Assembly: GCA_030691985.1 (NCBI GenBank)
Contig: JAUYDB010000141.1
Coordinates: 1-22,414, forward strand
From: Candidatus Omnitrophota bacterium
Lineage (GTDB): Bacteria > Omnitrophota > Gorgyraeia > 2-01-FULL-45-10
Direction: 5' to 3'
DNA: 22,414 nt
Positions 8,036 to 14,384 of the stretch are shown here, piece by piece (position 1 is the stretch's first letter; the number at the start of each line of letters is the position of its first letter). The notes below the pieces were generated by a model. That model did no database searches, had not been told where the DNA came from, and worked only from the letters and a program-made list of their open reading frames with translations. A program made the translations under genes and the position numbers.

Positions 8036-8868
8036 ATATTAGCCACCGCCGCCACAAGCTTGCGATCTTTTAAAATAATAGCTTTTGTTGGACATTCTAC
8101 TCGGCAGATACCGCAACCGTAGCACCTTTTTGGATTGACCCTTGCCTTTTTTGATTTGCTGACAAATTCCATTGCATCAAATTGGCAAAGCTTCATACAC
8201 TTTTTACATCCTATACATAGATCAGGCGATACTTCGGCCACGTATTCGGCGCGGAAGGTAAAAGGCGTTTTGTCTTTTATCATTTTCATTGGTATACATC
8301 CCGAAGACAAATCACAATTACATAGTATACCGACAAAGGGCGCTTTAATAGCCCAAATAGTATGAATCATGCCTCTTGTCTCACATTCTTTCATAAAATT
8401 CAAAGTCCATTCCTTATCGACTCTTTCAAACTTTGCAACATCTGGCCCGCCAAAATATGACTGGTCAATTATCTCTGTTATGCCTAGTTGACGAGAATCT
8501 AGACTTATTAAAAAACACAATCTATGTTCTTTACCCTTTAGTATCTTCCGACATACGCACGGTACCCTCGTTATGGAATTAGTAAATTCTAATATTCTCT
8601 CAATATCCTCTATTGGTATTACCTGACTCCAATGCTCATACAAAAAAATACGTTTTATGACAGCATTTAACACTGGACGTGTAAAGGGAATTCGTAGCGA
8701 TAAAGTTTCGATAAGTTTCGAATATTTCTCATAATTTCTATTTATCCAATTCCAATGATCTCCCACAAACTTTTTCCGATTAATATCACTTAAAAGGTCA
8801 TGGCTGTAATTCTTGACGTTAAGATACCATTTTTTACCTTCGCCATGTTTAACGCAAAATTCGCACAT
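8029..8868 (-). CDS. Cys-rich 2x[4Fe-4S] ferredoxin-domain protein, copy 2 of a tandem pair
   Basis: This is a 279-residue cytoplasmic protein. The C-terminus is a bacterial-type ferredoxin with two cluster motifs: C218/C221/C224/C228 and C249/C252/C255/C259. The first motif lacks the usual proline after its last Cys (LCQ). Upstream lies an unrecognised domain with further Cys that the tandem copy also conserves: N-terminal C2 and C5 (MCEFC), C104/C106/C118 (PCVCRK... RLCF) and C183/C185/C191 (LCNCD..SGC). These could hold a third metal centre. The start ATG is preceded by AGGAA at eight bases. The stop runs 7 bases into the CrtI-like gene, so an electron-transfer role to that flavoenzyme is the natural reading. 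The family name is not known to me; the function is inferred from the motifs and neighbours. Confidence 0.85.
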   Translation of the reverse strand: MCEFCVKHGEGKKWYLNVKNYSHDLLSDINRKKFVGDHWNWINRNYEKYSKLIETLSLRIPFTRPVLNAVIKRIFLYEHWSQVIPIEDIERILEFTNSITRVPCVCRKILKGKEHRLCFLISLDSRQLGITEIIDQSYFGGPDVAKFERVDKEWTLNFMKECETRGMIHTIWAIKAPFVGILCNCDLSSGCIPMKMIKDKTPFTFRAEYVAEVSPDLCIGCKKCMKLCQFDAMEFVSKSKKARVNPKRCYGCGICRVECPTKAIILKDRKLVAAVANIW

Positions 8869-8888
8869 TATTTTTTCCTAATGCTAAA

Positions 8889-9728
8889 CTACCACAAATT
8901 GGCGGCCTCAGGCATTAACTGACGATCTTCTAACAATATTGCATTGTTTTTGCATACTGCTCTGCAAATACCACAACCATAGCAGCTTGTTGCATCTATT
9001 TTTGCCTTCTTATTTTTAAAATCAAATTCGATCGAATTAAAAGGGCATATTTTTATGCACTCCCTGCAACCAATGCATATATCCTTTACCGCCTTGGCAA
9101 TATATTCCGAGCGAAATATAGGCGGAGTAACTTCTCTATACATTTTCATCGGTATGCATCCTGTTGCAAAATCACAATTACAAAGCGCGCCGGTAAACGG
9201 CGCATTGAACGTCCATATTGTATGAATTCTGCCGCTTTTTTCATTTTCTCGAATAAAATCCATAGCCCATCTTTTATCAACTTTCTCAAATTTAGCCACA
9301 TCGGGTCCGCCTAAAAATGATTGATCTACAATATCGGCTATGCCAATTTTGTTCGCATTAATACTTAACAAAAAACATAATCGCGCTTCTTTCCCCGTTG
9401 TAATCTTTCGACAAGCACAGGGTATTCTTGTTATAGAGTTAGTAAAACTTAATATTTTTTCTACATCCTCGATTAGTATTACCTGCCCCCAGTGCTTAGA
9501 TATCATCCATTTTTTTAAAATACTTCGAAAAATGCTTCCCAAAATTGGTGCTTTAAACGGCAGTAACTTAACAAGCCCAAACTTAGTTTTGTATAAGTTA
9601 TCGATCCAGTATCCGCTTTCTTCGATAAACTTACGCCTTTTTATATCACTCAGCAAATCATTGCTGTAATTCTTAACATTCAGGTACCACTTCTTCCCCT
9701 CACCGTGTTTTACGCAGAATTCGCACAT
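8889..9728 (-). CDS. Cys-rich 2x[4Fe-4S] ferredoxin-domain protein, copy 1 of a tandem pair
   Basis: This is a 279-residue paralogue of the next gene, with every Cys at the same position: C2, C5, C104, C106, C118, C183, C185, C191, and the ferredoxin sets 218/221/224/228 and 249/252/255/259. Here the second cluster motif lacks the usual proline (VCK) and the first keeps it, the reverse of its partner. The open frame extends to a TTG at 9764, but those 12 extra codons lie in a heptamer repeat. The ATG at 9728 gives the same N-terminus (MCEFCVKHGEGKKWYLN) and exactly the same length as the paralogue, so it is preferred. The pair has diverged well, most of all at residues 35-75, which argues for two distinct partners or redox steps. 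The spacing to the next gene is 20 bases. No promoter was seen upstream. Confidence 0.85.
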   Translation of the reverse strand: MCEFCVKHGEGKKWYLNVKNYSNDLLSDIKRRKFIEESGYWIDNLYKTKFGLVKLLPFKAPILGSIFRSILKKWMISKHWGQVILIEDVEKILSFTNSITRIPCACRKITTGKEARLCFLLSINANKIGIADIVDQSFLGGPDVAKFEKVDKRWAMDFIRENEKSGRIHTIWTFNAPFTGALCNCDFATGCIPMKMYREVTPPIFRSEYIAKAVKDICIGCRECIKICPFNSIEFDFKNKKAKIDATSCYGCGICRAVCKNNAILLEDRQLMPEAANLW

Positions 9729-9740
9729 ATCCCAGCCATG

Positions 9741-9829
9741 TTCCTCATTTAGCTTATTGCTCAAAGCTCATAGCAAAAATACCTAATGCGCGTATCTCCC
9801 GAACACAACGCGCGTGTTGTTGCCGCCGA
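9741..9829. repeat. 89-bp direct repeat, copy A (KAS 3' end plus heptamer repeat)
   Basis: By hand alignment this matches 11569-11657 at 79 of 89 positions without gaps. It covers the last codons of a KAS gene, its stop and a downstream array of four 7-base units (minus strand GCTATGA, GCTTTGA, GCAATAA, GCTAAAT; 9774-9747). It marks the low-coordinate edge of the toxin-antitoxin island. Confidence 0.85.
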
Positions 9830-9842
9830 CAACGATGACGGC
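9783..9842 (-). pseudogene. KAS 3'-end remnant A
   Basis: Directly after the hepT stop, and in the same frame, come 19 codons ending in TAG. They read AVIVVGGNNTRVVFGRYAH, a close match to the C-terminus GGNNACVVFARYGN of the complete KAS at 11611. No upstream part of a KAS gene precedes it. It is a relic of a duplicated or lost condensing-enzyme gene and has no start of its own. Confidence 0.8.
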
Positions 9843-10262
9843 TTATAATTTAGCGTAGTTTGAAACTTGTTTTAAAAATTCATTAAAATCGCCAAGACGA
9901 GAGGTCAGGATTTGGTGCGCTTTGTCAAGGTCGATCTCTTCATATTCGTGGACAATTATATTTCTGAAGCCGACCATCCTTTTCATGGTACCCATCAACT
10001 CTTCATCTATCACTTTATACTCTTTCAATATATCAAATAATCCGGATAACGTATTAGGCACACCCCACCCTTCATCGGATACTATATGGCTGGCGATGTC
10101 GATCGCGCCTTGGATGGCGAGCTGTAGATTATGTATTATGATATCCTGCGCGTCGGTGTCCGATTTAAAATCTTTTAATGAGATGCGGCTCTTTTGGGAC
10201 AATCTATCCATGCTTTTATAAATATGGGCTATTTTAGTTTTAAGAAGCGGCTGGTTTACCAT
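9843..10262 (-). CDS. hepT: HepT-type HEPN ribonuclease toxin
   Basis: This 139-residue all-alpha protein belongs to the HepT (DUF86-like) HEPN family. The decisive motif is R100-NIIV-H105-E-Y107, an exact RX4HXY. In characterised HepT proteins the Arg and His are the RNase centre, and the Tyr is the residue that the partner nucleotidyltransferase AMPylates to neutralise the toxin. Translation starts 2 bases after the mntA stop, with GAGGAG as the ribosome site inside the end of mntA, so the two are coupled in the standard antitoxin-then-toxin order. All residues required for activity are intact. The stop runs in frame into the KAS remnant A, showing that the cassette sits exactly beside that duplicated end. 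Confidence 0.9.
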   Translation of the reverse strand: MVNQPLLKTKIAHIYKSMDRLSQKSRISLKDFKSDTDAQDIIIHNLQLAIQGAIDIASHIVSDEGWGVPNTLSGLFDILKEYKVIDEELMGTMKRMVGFRNIIVHEYEEIDLDKAHQILTSRLGDFNEFLKQVSNYAKL

Positions 10263-10264
10263 CT

Positions 10265-10678
10265 CTATGCTCCTCGTATATTCTTTATCACAGATGCCTC
10301 AAGCATGTTCTTCACCGGCAAAAAATCAAAATACTCGACTATCGAACGGGCTTCGAACGTCCTGTTGTCTCGTTTTTGGTCTTCGTAAACTCTTATGCCG
10401 CTTTTGATAACTTGAAATTTTAAATACGGCCCCGCGTTATTAAGAATGATTATGTCTACATTCCTATCCAGGAGCCGGCTCAGCTCCACCGACAAATCAA
10501 TCTGCTTGTCGGTATATTCAGAGCGGACGACTGAGTTATCATAAAGAACGGCGATATCCACATCGCTGTAAAAATTACCTTTACGCGCCGCTGCCGAGCC
10601 AAAGAGATATACACAAACTACTTCTTCTTTGTCGGAAAAAAATTCCTTCAAAGTATCCTCATATCTTGCCCGGCTCAT
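10265..10678 (-). CDS. mntA: MntA-type nucleotidyltransferase antitoxin
   Basis: This is a minimal nucleotidyltransferase of 137 residues. The motif G27-S28-X10-D39-V-D41 is intact (GSAAARKGNFYSDVD), matching the GSX10DXD signature of MntA antitoxins that transfer AMP to the HepT tyrosine. The ATG at 10678 is preferred over an in-frame ATG at 10702: GGGAG lies seven bases upstream, and the eight extra residues would be read out-of-frame from a KAS tail. The start overlaps the stop of KAS remnant C by ATGA, as if translation once coupled to a KAS gene. With hepT it forms a complete type VII toxin-antitoxin pair. No separate promoter was found. Confidence 0.9.
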   Translation of the reverse strand: MSRARYEDTLKEFFSDKEEVVCVYLFGSAAARKGNFYSDVDIAVLYDNSVVRSEYTDKQIDLSVELSRLLDRNVDIIILNNAGPYLKFQVIKSGIRVYEDQKRDNRTFEARSIVEYFDFLPVKNMLEASVIKNIRGA

Positions 10679-10722
10679 TGATATCTCCCGAATGCCACGC
10701 ACGCGTTGTTGCCGCCGAAGAC
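10675..10722 (-). pseudogene. KAS 3'-end remnant C
   Basis: Fifteen codons plus a stop read VFGGNNACVAFGRYQ, the C-terminal motif of FabF-type KAS proteins. A 39-base stretch (10681-10719) matches 11620-11658 at 34 positions, the last 23 of them identical. Its FGRY ending agrees with remnant A and not with the FARY of the intact gene, so A and C probably come from the same KAS paralogue. Its TGA overlaps the mntA ATG. Confidence 0.75.
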
Positions 10723-10781
10723 ACTTTCATGCATGTAAAATCACGCCTTTTTCGCTATTGTTATTCATACGGGATATTTTT

Positions 10782-10892
10782 TTAAATTCTTATTCTCTTT
10801 TTTATAAGTGCGACAAATTCTTTTGATTTCTTATATAATTCTTTTATCTCAGTTTGTGTAATAAGTCCGGTAGTATCATATACGGCTCTGTT
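10782..10892 (-). pseudogene. HEPN C-terminal remnant in frame behind the wHTH-nucleotidyltransferase gene
   Basis: The codon after the TGA of the upstream gene opens a 36-codon stretch in the same frame. It begins NRAVYDTTG and continues LITQTEIKELYKKSKEFVA to a TAA. The RNRAxYD-like start and the amphipathic helix ending in FVALIKK resemble the end of stand-alone HEPN proteins that usually follow MNT genes. No start codon and no RX4-6H region precede it, so it is read as the stump of a deleted HEPN partner. The similarity is judged by eye. Confidence 0.5.
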
Positions 10893-11465
10893 TCAATTAA
10901 ATCCTTGAAGGTCACGTTCATCTCCCATTAAAAATATTTTCTTTTCTTTTAAAACTCTATTTAGAAAAGCGGTTCTCTTAGCATTAAGATCTTCTTCCTT
11001 AATGAGAATATAATTAATCGTCCGATTAATTTTATCTTCTATCTCACTTATTTTTGAATGAAGCCTGATGCTGTCTACCTTACCGATTATCATCAGATCT
11101 ATGTCGCTTTTTGAGTTTTCCTCGCCTCGCGTGACAGACCCATAAATAAAAGCTACTTTTACTCCCTTCATTTTTTTGATAAAACCCTTTATGGCATCTC
11201 CGACGGCAACCGTTTTAAAAATAATCTTTTTAATCTCTTCGTAGATGGGGTTCCTTTTATTCACCCAAAAATATTTCACCATTGCCTCTTCCTGGCTAAG
11301 AAGAAGCCCGGCACTTTCTAACCTTTTCAAATCCCGCCTTACGGCGCTTACAGGCTCTCCTGTCATTCGCTCTAATTGACGCATGTAAAATCTGTCTTCT
11401 GGATTTGAAAACAACAACGCCAATATCTTTCTTGTCGTTTTAGATCGTATCAGGCTTTCTAACAT
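10893..11465 (-). CDS. Winged-helix/minimal nucleotidyltransferase fusion protein
   Basis: This protein has 190 residues. Residues 1-70 form a winged-helix DNA-binding domain (FYMRQLERMTGEPVSAVRRD is the recognition region). Residues 95-185 are a nucleotidyltransferase with an intact G109-S110-X10-D121-I-D123 motif. Such fusions normally sit next to an HEPN gene; here only a 36-codon HEPN stump follows. The protein may act as a solitary repressor and AMP transferase, as an orphan antitoxin, or in trans on the neighbouring HepT. Transcription comes from a near-consensus promoter 29 bases upstream, and AAGGA provides the ribosome site. The gene is AT-rich compared with the KAS gene before it. 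Domain calls are firm; the target is not known. Confidence 0.85.
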   Translation of the reverse strand: MLESLIRSKTTRKILALLFSNPEDRFYMRQLERMTGEPVSAVRRDLKRLESAGLLLSQEEAMVKYFWVNKRNPIYEEIKKIIFKTVAVGDAIKGFIKKMKGVKVAFIYGSVTRGEENSKSDIDLMIIGKVDSIRLHSKISEIEDKINRTINYILIKEEDLNAKRTAFLNRVLKEKKIFLMGDERDLQGFN

Positions 11466-11493
11466 CGCTATCCTTGTTTATTATTTATGAACA

Positions 11494-11522
11494 ATTGTAC
11501 ACTATTAATGCTCAACTGTCAA
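11494..11522 (-). promoter_or_regulatory. Sigma70-type promoter of the wHTH-MNT gene
   Basis: TTGACA (11522-11517), a 17-base spacer and TACAAT (11499-11494) on the minus strand match consensus closely. The start should fall near 11487, giving a 20-odd base leader. It lies just past the direct repeat, so the island brings its own promoter. The adjoining wHTH protein is a candidate autoregulator. Confidence 0.8.
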
Positions 11523-11568
11523 ATTTTAACACGTGTTTTACGTATAACTCGCTCATATTCAACCCATA

Positions 11569-11657
11569 TTCCTCGTTTAGCTTATTGCTCAAAGCTCATA
11601 GCAAGATTACCTAATTCCCGTATCTTGCGAACACCACGCACGCGTTGTTGCCGCCGA
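11569..11657. repeat. 89-bp direct repeat, copy B (authentic KAS 3' end plus heptamer repeat)
   Basis: This is the counterpart of 9741-9829. Here it is the true end of the complete KAS gene and continues past the stop through the units GCTATGA, GCTTTGA, GCAATAA, GCTAAAC (11602-11575). With copy A it brackets 1.7-1.8 kb of MNT/HEPN genes. Confidence 0.85.
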
Positions 11658-12831
11658 AGGCGAAGGAGTTATTGAGGGCCACCCCCACGTCCTTTTTCCT
11701 CGCCTTATTTGGGACGCAGTCTATGTCACATTCAGGGTCGGCCGTCTCATAATTGATAGTCGGAGGGATCACGCCCTCATTTACGGCAAGGCAGCAGCTG
11801 ATCGCCTCAAGGGCGCTCGCTGTGCCCATCGTGTGGCCGAGCATGGATTTTATCGAACTCACCGGTATGTCTTTTGTCCGCTCGCCGAATACATCTTTGA
11901 TGGCGGCTGTTTCGGTCTTGTCATTAAGAGCTGTTCCGGTTCCATGGGCGGACAGGTAATCGACGTCTGCCTTTTTTATTCCGCTATTCTTAATGGCCCG
12001 CTCCATAACCTTCACCGCGCCCTTCCGGCTTGGTATGGTCATGTTGTAGGCGTCACAGCTCAAACCGTAGCCTAGTATCTCGGCGTAGATTTCGGCGCCT
12101 CTTTTTTCGGCACTGTCAAGGCTCTCTACCAGAAGGACCGCGCCGCCCTCACCTAACATCATGCCCTTCCTATTCCTGTCAAATGGCTGACATCTTTCCG
12201 GCGCCATGGCGAACAGGCGGCTAAAACCGGTGAACGCGAGCCGTGAAAGCGGGTCAGCGCCGCCCGCCAGAAACATATCCTTCTTCCCCCTTCTTATCAG
12301 GTCAAAGGCATAACCAATGGAGTAGTTGCCGGCAGCGCACGCGGTCGGTATCACATAGTTATAACCCGTTATGCCGAAGAAATACGCGACGTTATCCGAA
12401 AGGTTGTTTACGGGGAAGTTTCGCACATTCGAGACATACACATCGTCTTCCCCCTTCTTGAGCCAATACCGGTCTATGATCTCAATGGACGGCGATTCGC
12501 CCATGGTAGTGCCGATTATAACACCAATCGCGTCTGTCCCTATCTCTTTGATTTTAATACCTCCGTCCTTGAGGGCAAGTTCGGAGGCCGCTATCGCGAG
12601 CTGCGAGCCCCTTCCTATCAATCCGCTTAAGGTCTTCGGAAGAAAATCTTCCGGTTTAAAATCCTTGACCTCGCCCGCGCGGTGATGCGGAAATGGGGTT
12701 GTATCGAACCTGTCAACTTCGCTTATTCCGGACTTTCCGGCGATGAGGTTCTTCCAGAAGTCGTCCTTGCCTATCCCGATGGACGACACTACCCCTATCC
12801 CCGTTACGACCACTCTTCTATTTGCAGGCAA
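11611..12831 (-). CDS. fabF: Beta-ketoacyl-ACP synthase II-type (FabF-like), catalytically complete
   Basis: This 406-residue condensing enzyme has normal FabF length and an intact triad: C165 in PTACAAG, H296 in AHGTGT and H333 in MLGHTMG. It ends with the family motif AFGGNNACVVF. It condenses malonyl-ACP with an acyl-ACP. The start lies 14 bases inside the end of the fabZ-like gene, so the two are coupled. The intact KAS closes an operon that opens with a degenerate KAS homologue (14385-15632), the arrangement of a KS plus chain-length-factor pair in type II polyketide systems. Its 3' end has been copied twice downstream (remnants A and C). It may be the housekeeping FabF or the KS of a specialised pathway; the operon context favours the second. 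Confidence 0.9.
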   Translation of the reverse strand: MPANRRVVVTGIGVVSSIGIGKDDFWKNLIAGKSGISEVDRFDTTPFPHHRAGEVKDFKPEDFLPKTLSGLIGRGSQLAIAASELALKDGGIKIKEIGTDAIGVIIGTTMGESPSIEIIDRYWLKKGEDDVYVSNVRNFPVNNLSDNVAYFFGITGYNYVIPTACAAGNYSIGYAFDLIRRGKKDMFLAGGADPLSRLAFTGFSRLFAMAPERCQPFDRNRKGMMLGEGGAVLLVESLDSAEKRGAEIYAEILGYGLSCDAYNMTIPSRKGAVKVMERAIKNSGIKKADVDYLSAHGTGTALNDKTETAAIKDVFGERTKDIPVSSIKSMLGHTMGTASALEAISCCLAVNEGVIPPTINYETADPECDIDCVPNKARKKDVGVALNNSFAFGGNNACVVFARYGN

Positions 12832-13240
12832 ATGTCATCTCTCCCCGAGCCACGACTTCATCGCCGACCAGCGCCTGCGTCTCAAATACGCCGCCTATCC
12901 GAACCATCTTCACCGTCTTTATAACCACATGCAGCTGATCGCCGGGAACTACCGGTTTAAAAAAACGCATCCTGACGCCCGTTACGTAAAATAGCGTCGC
13001 GTCAAGGTCGCGTATGCTCTTTTTCAGTAATATGCACGCCGCCTGCGCCATTGCTTCCGCTGTCAGCGCTCCCGGAAATATCGGCGCATCCGGAAAATGG
13101 CCCTTGAAATACTCCTCATTTACGCTTATATTTTTATAAGCCCTTATCGATTCTCCTTCCTTAATCTCCACTACCCTGTCGAGCATGAGGAACGGGAATC
13201 TCTGCGGTATAAGTTTTTTTATCTCTTCGATATCCATCAT
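12818..13240 (-). CDS. fabZ: 3-hydroxyacyl-ACP dehydratase (FabZ-like)
   Basis: This is a 140-residue hot-dog fold protein of typical FabZ length. The catalytic motif is complete: H48 in FKGHFPDAPIFPG and E62 in AEAMAQ. It removes water from 3-hydroxyacyl-ACP to give the trans-2-enoyl-ACP. A second in-frame Met follows the first, so the start is uncertain by one codon. It lies 9 bases after the ACP gene and overlaps the KAS gene by 14 bases. No enoyl reductase is encoded nearby. If none acts in this pathway, the chain would stay unsaturated, which fits a polyene-type product (inference). Confidence 0.9.
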   Translation of the reverse strand: MMDIEEIKKLIPQRFPFLMLDRVVEIKEGESIRAYKNISVNEEYFKGHFPDAPIFPGALTAEAMAQAACILLKKSIRDLDATLFYVTGVRMRFFKPVVPGDQLHVVIKTVKMVRIGGVFETQALVGDEVVARGEMTFACK

Positions 13241-13249
13241 GCGCGATTG

Positions 13250-13498
13250 TTACAGATATTCCTCGGTCAATTTAATAGCGTCTTTTAATGTCCGCAGCTG
13301 GTTCAGTTTCTCTTCCGGCACCTGGATCTTATACTTCTTCTCCATTGACGCCAGGATCTCCAATGCCATCATCGAATCCATGCCCAGGTCCTCTACAAAC
13401 TTGGTATCCAAACCAATCTTTTTCGGCTCGATTTCCACGATCTTGGCAATCATGTCCCTCAATTCCTTTTCCAGGACATCTTTTCCGATATCCGGCAC
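13250..13498 (-). CDS. Acyl carrier protein
   Basis: This is an 82-residue acidic, helical carrier protein with the phosphopantetheine attachment Ser42 in LGMDSMMALEIL. It begins at GTG, not ATG; the start is settled by an exceptionally complete ribosome site nine bases upstream. The GMDSMMA motif differs from the DSLDTVE of housekeeping ACPs, which suggests a dedicated carrier. It lies between fabG (17-base gap) and fabZ (9-base gap) and would hold the growing chain for both KAS homologues of the operon. Confidence 0.92.
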   Translation of the reverse strand: MPDIGKDVLEKELRDMIAKIVEIEPKKIGLDTKFVEDLGMDSMMALEILASMEKKYKIQVPEEKLNQLRTLKDAIKLTEEYL

Positions 13499-13502
13499 TT
13501 TT

Positions 13503-13514
13503 GATCACCTCCTT
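13503..13514 (-). promoter_or_regulatory. Full-length Shine-Dalgarno of the ACP gene
   Basis: AAGGAGGTGATC on the minus strand complements nearly the whole 3' end of 16S rRNA and precedes a GTG start. High ACP output relative to its neighbours is expected, as carrier proteins are needed in excess. Confidence 0.8.
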
Positions 13515-13515
13515 T

Positions 13516-14253
13516 TTAAATCGCCAGGCCGCCGTCGACCTTAATGACCTGGCCCGTAATGTATGCCGCTCTGTCACTCGCGAGGAAGGAGACCACCTTC
13601 GCCACTTCCTCCGGCCTCCCGAACCTGCCACAGGGTATCATCGGCAACAAATTCTCTCTATGCTTCAAATCCTTTGTCATATCCGTCTCTATGTAGCCGG
13701 GAGCTGCCGAATTCACCCTGATATTGTATGAACCGACCTCCTTGGCTAAAGATTTCGTGAGGCCGATTATACCTGCCTTGGCGCTCGAATAGTTCGCCTG
13801 CCGCGCTGTTCCGACAACGCCCGCGACCGAAGATATGTTCACGATGCTGCCGCTTCTTTGTTTCATCATGGTGACTATTGACGAGCGCGCCATATTGAAG
13901 TAACCGGTAAGATTCGTGTCGATTACCTCCTGCCATTCTGAGGGCTCCATTATCATGAGCGCCTTATCCTTTATTTTGCCGGCGTTATTCACGAGTATAT
14001 CGAGCCTGCCAAACCTCTTCACGGCCTCCTCGATCGCGCGCCTTGCCTGGCCGTAGTCGCGCGAATCGGATCTTATGGCTTCCGCTTCGCCTTTCATCTC
14101 TTTTATCTCGTCCAGTAATTCCGCAGCCGCGTCCTGGCTCTTCAGATAAGTAAATACGACCTTCGCGCCATTATGGATGAAGTCGAGGACGATCGCCTTA
14201 CCTATCCCGCGCGATCCTCCCGTAACTATCGCGATCTTATCTTTGAGGAACAT
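13516..14253 (-). CDS. fabG: 3-oxoacyl-ACP reductase (FabG-like SDR)
   Basis: This is a 245-residue short-chain dehydrogenase. The NAD(P)H site is TGGSRGIG at 11-18, followed by NNAG at 89-92. The catalytic residues N114, S142, Y155 and K159 (YSSAK) are all present. It reduces 3-ketoacyl-ACP to 3-hydroxyacyl-ACP ahead of the FabZ-like enzyme. The ATG has no clear ribosome site; the bases before it are AT-rich and border a long heptamer array that separates this gene from the preceding KAS homologue. Array length could therefore affect its translation. The C-terminal VDGGLAI is normal for the family. Confidence 0.93.
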   Translation of the reverse strand: MFLKDKIAIVTGGSRGIGKAIVLDFIHNGAKVVFTYLKSQDAAAELLDEIKEMKGEAEAIRSDSRDYGQARRAIEEAVKRFGRLDILVNNAGKIKDKALMIMEPSEWQEVIDTNLTGYFNMARSSIVTMMKQRSGSIVNISSVAGVVGTARQANYSSAKAGIIGLTKSLAKEVGSYNIRVNSAAPGYIETDMTKDLKHRENLLPMIPCGRFGRPEEVAKVVSFLASDRAAYITGQVIKVDGGLAI

Positions 14254-14274
14254 AGAGTTTATAGAGCTTTATAT

Positions 14275-14363
14275 AGACCAGAGACCAGAGACCAGAGACC
14301 AGAGACCAGAGACCAGAGACCAGAGACCAGAGACCAGAGACCAGAGACCAGAGACCAGAGACC
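14275..14363. repeat. Perfect heptamer tandem array, about 12.7 units
   Basis: The unit AGACCAG repeats without a visible error for 89 bases, followed by inverted units (GGTCTAC, GGTCTGA) that allow TAGACC at 14274 to pair with GGTCTA at 14369. It lies wholly between the KAS homologue stop and fabG, within one transcript. The perfect identity of the units indicates recent expansion. Confidence 0.95.
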
Positions 14364-14384
14364 TATAAGGTCTACGGTCTGATT

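Noticed and set aside
9729..9764. N-terminal extension of the first Fe-S protein to a TTG start
   Set aside because: The 12 extra codons lie in the heptamer repeat; the paralogue begins exactly at the internal Met and has the same length.
10679..10702. N-terminal extension of MntA
   Set aside because: It reads a KAS tail in the wrong frame; the internal ATG has the better ribosome site.
9783..10722. Frameshift or assembly error in a full KAS gene
   Set aside because: Only the last 15-19 codons are present at each site and they flank intact TA genes, so a sequencing frameshift cannot explain them.
14275..14363. CRISPR array
   Set aside because: The repeat unit is 7 bases with no spacers, and no cas gene is present.
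14173..14382. Plus-strand open frames with a repeated R-P-E-T-R-D-Q peptide
   Set aside because: They are translations of the AGACCAG array. A 7-base unit gives a 7-residue repeat in all frames, and there is no start signal.
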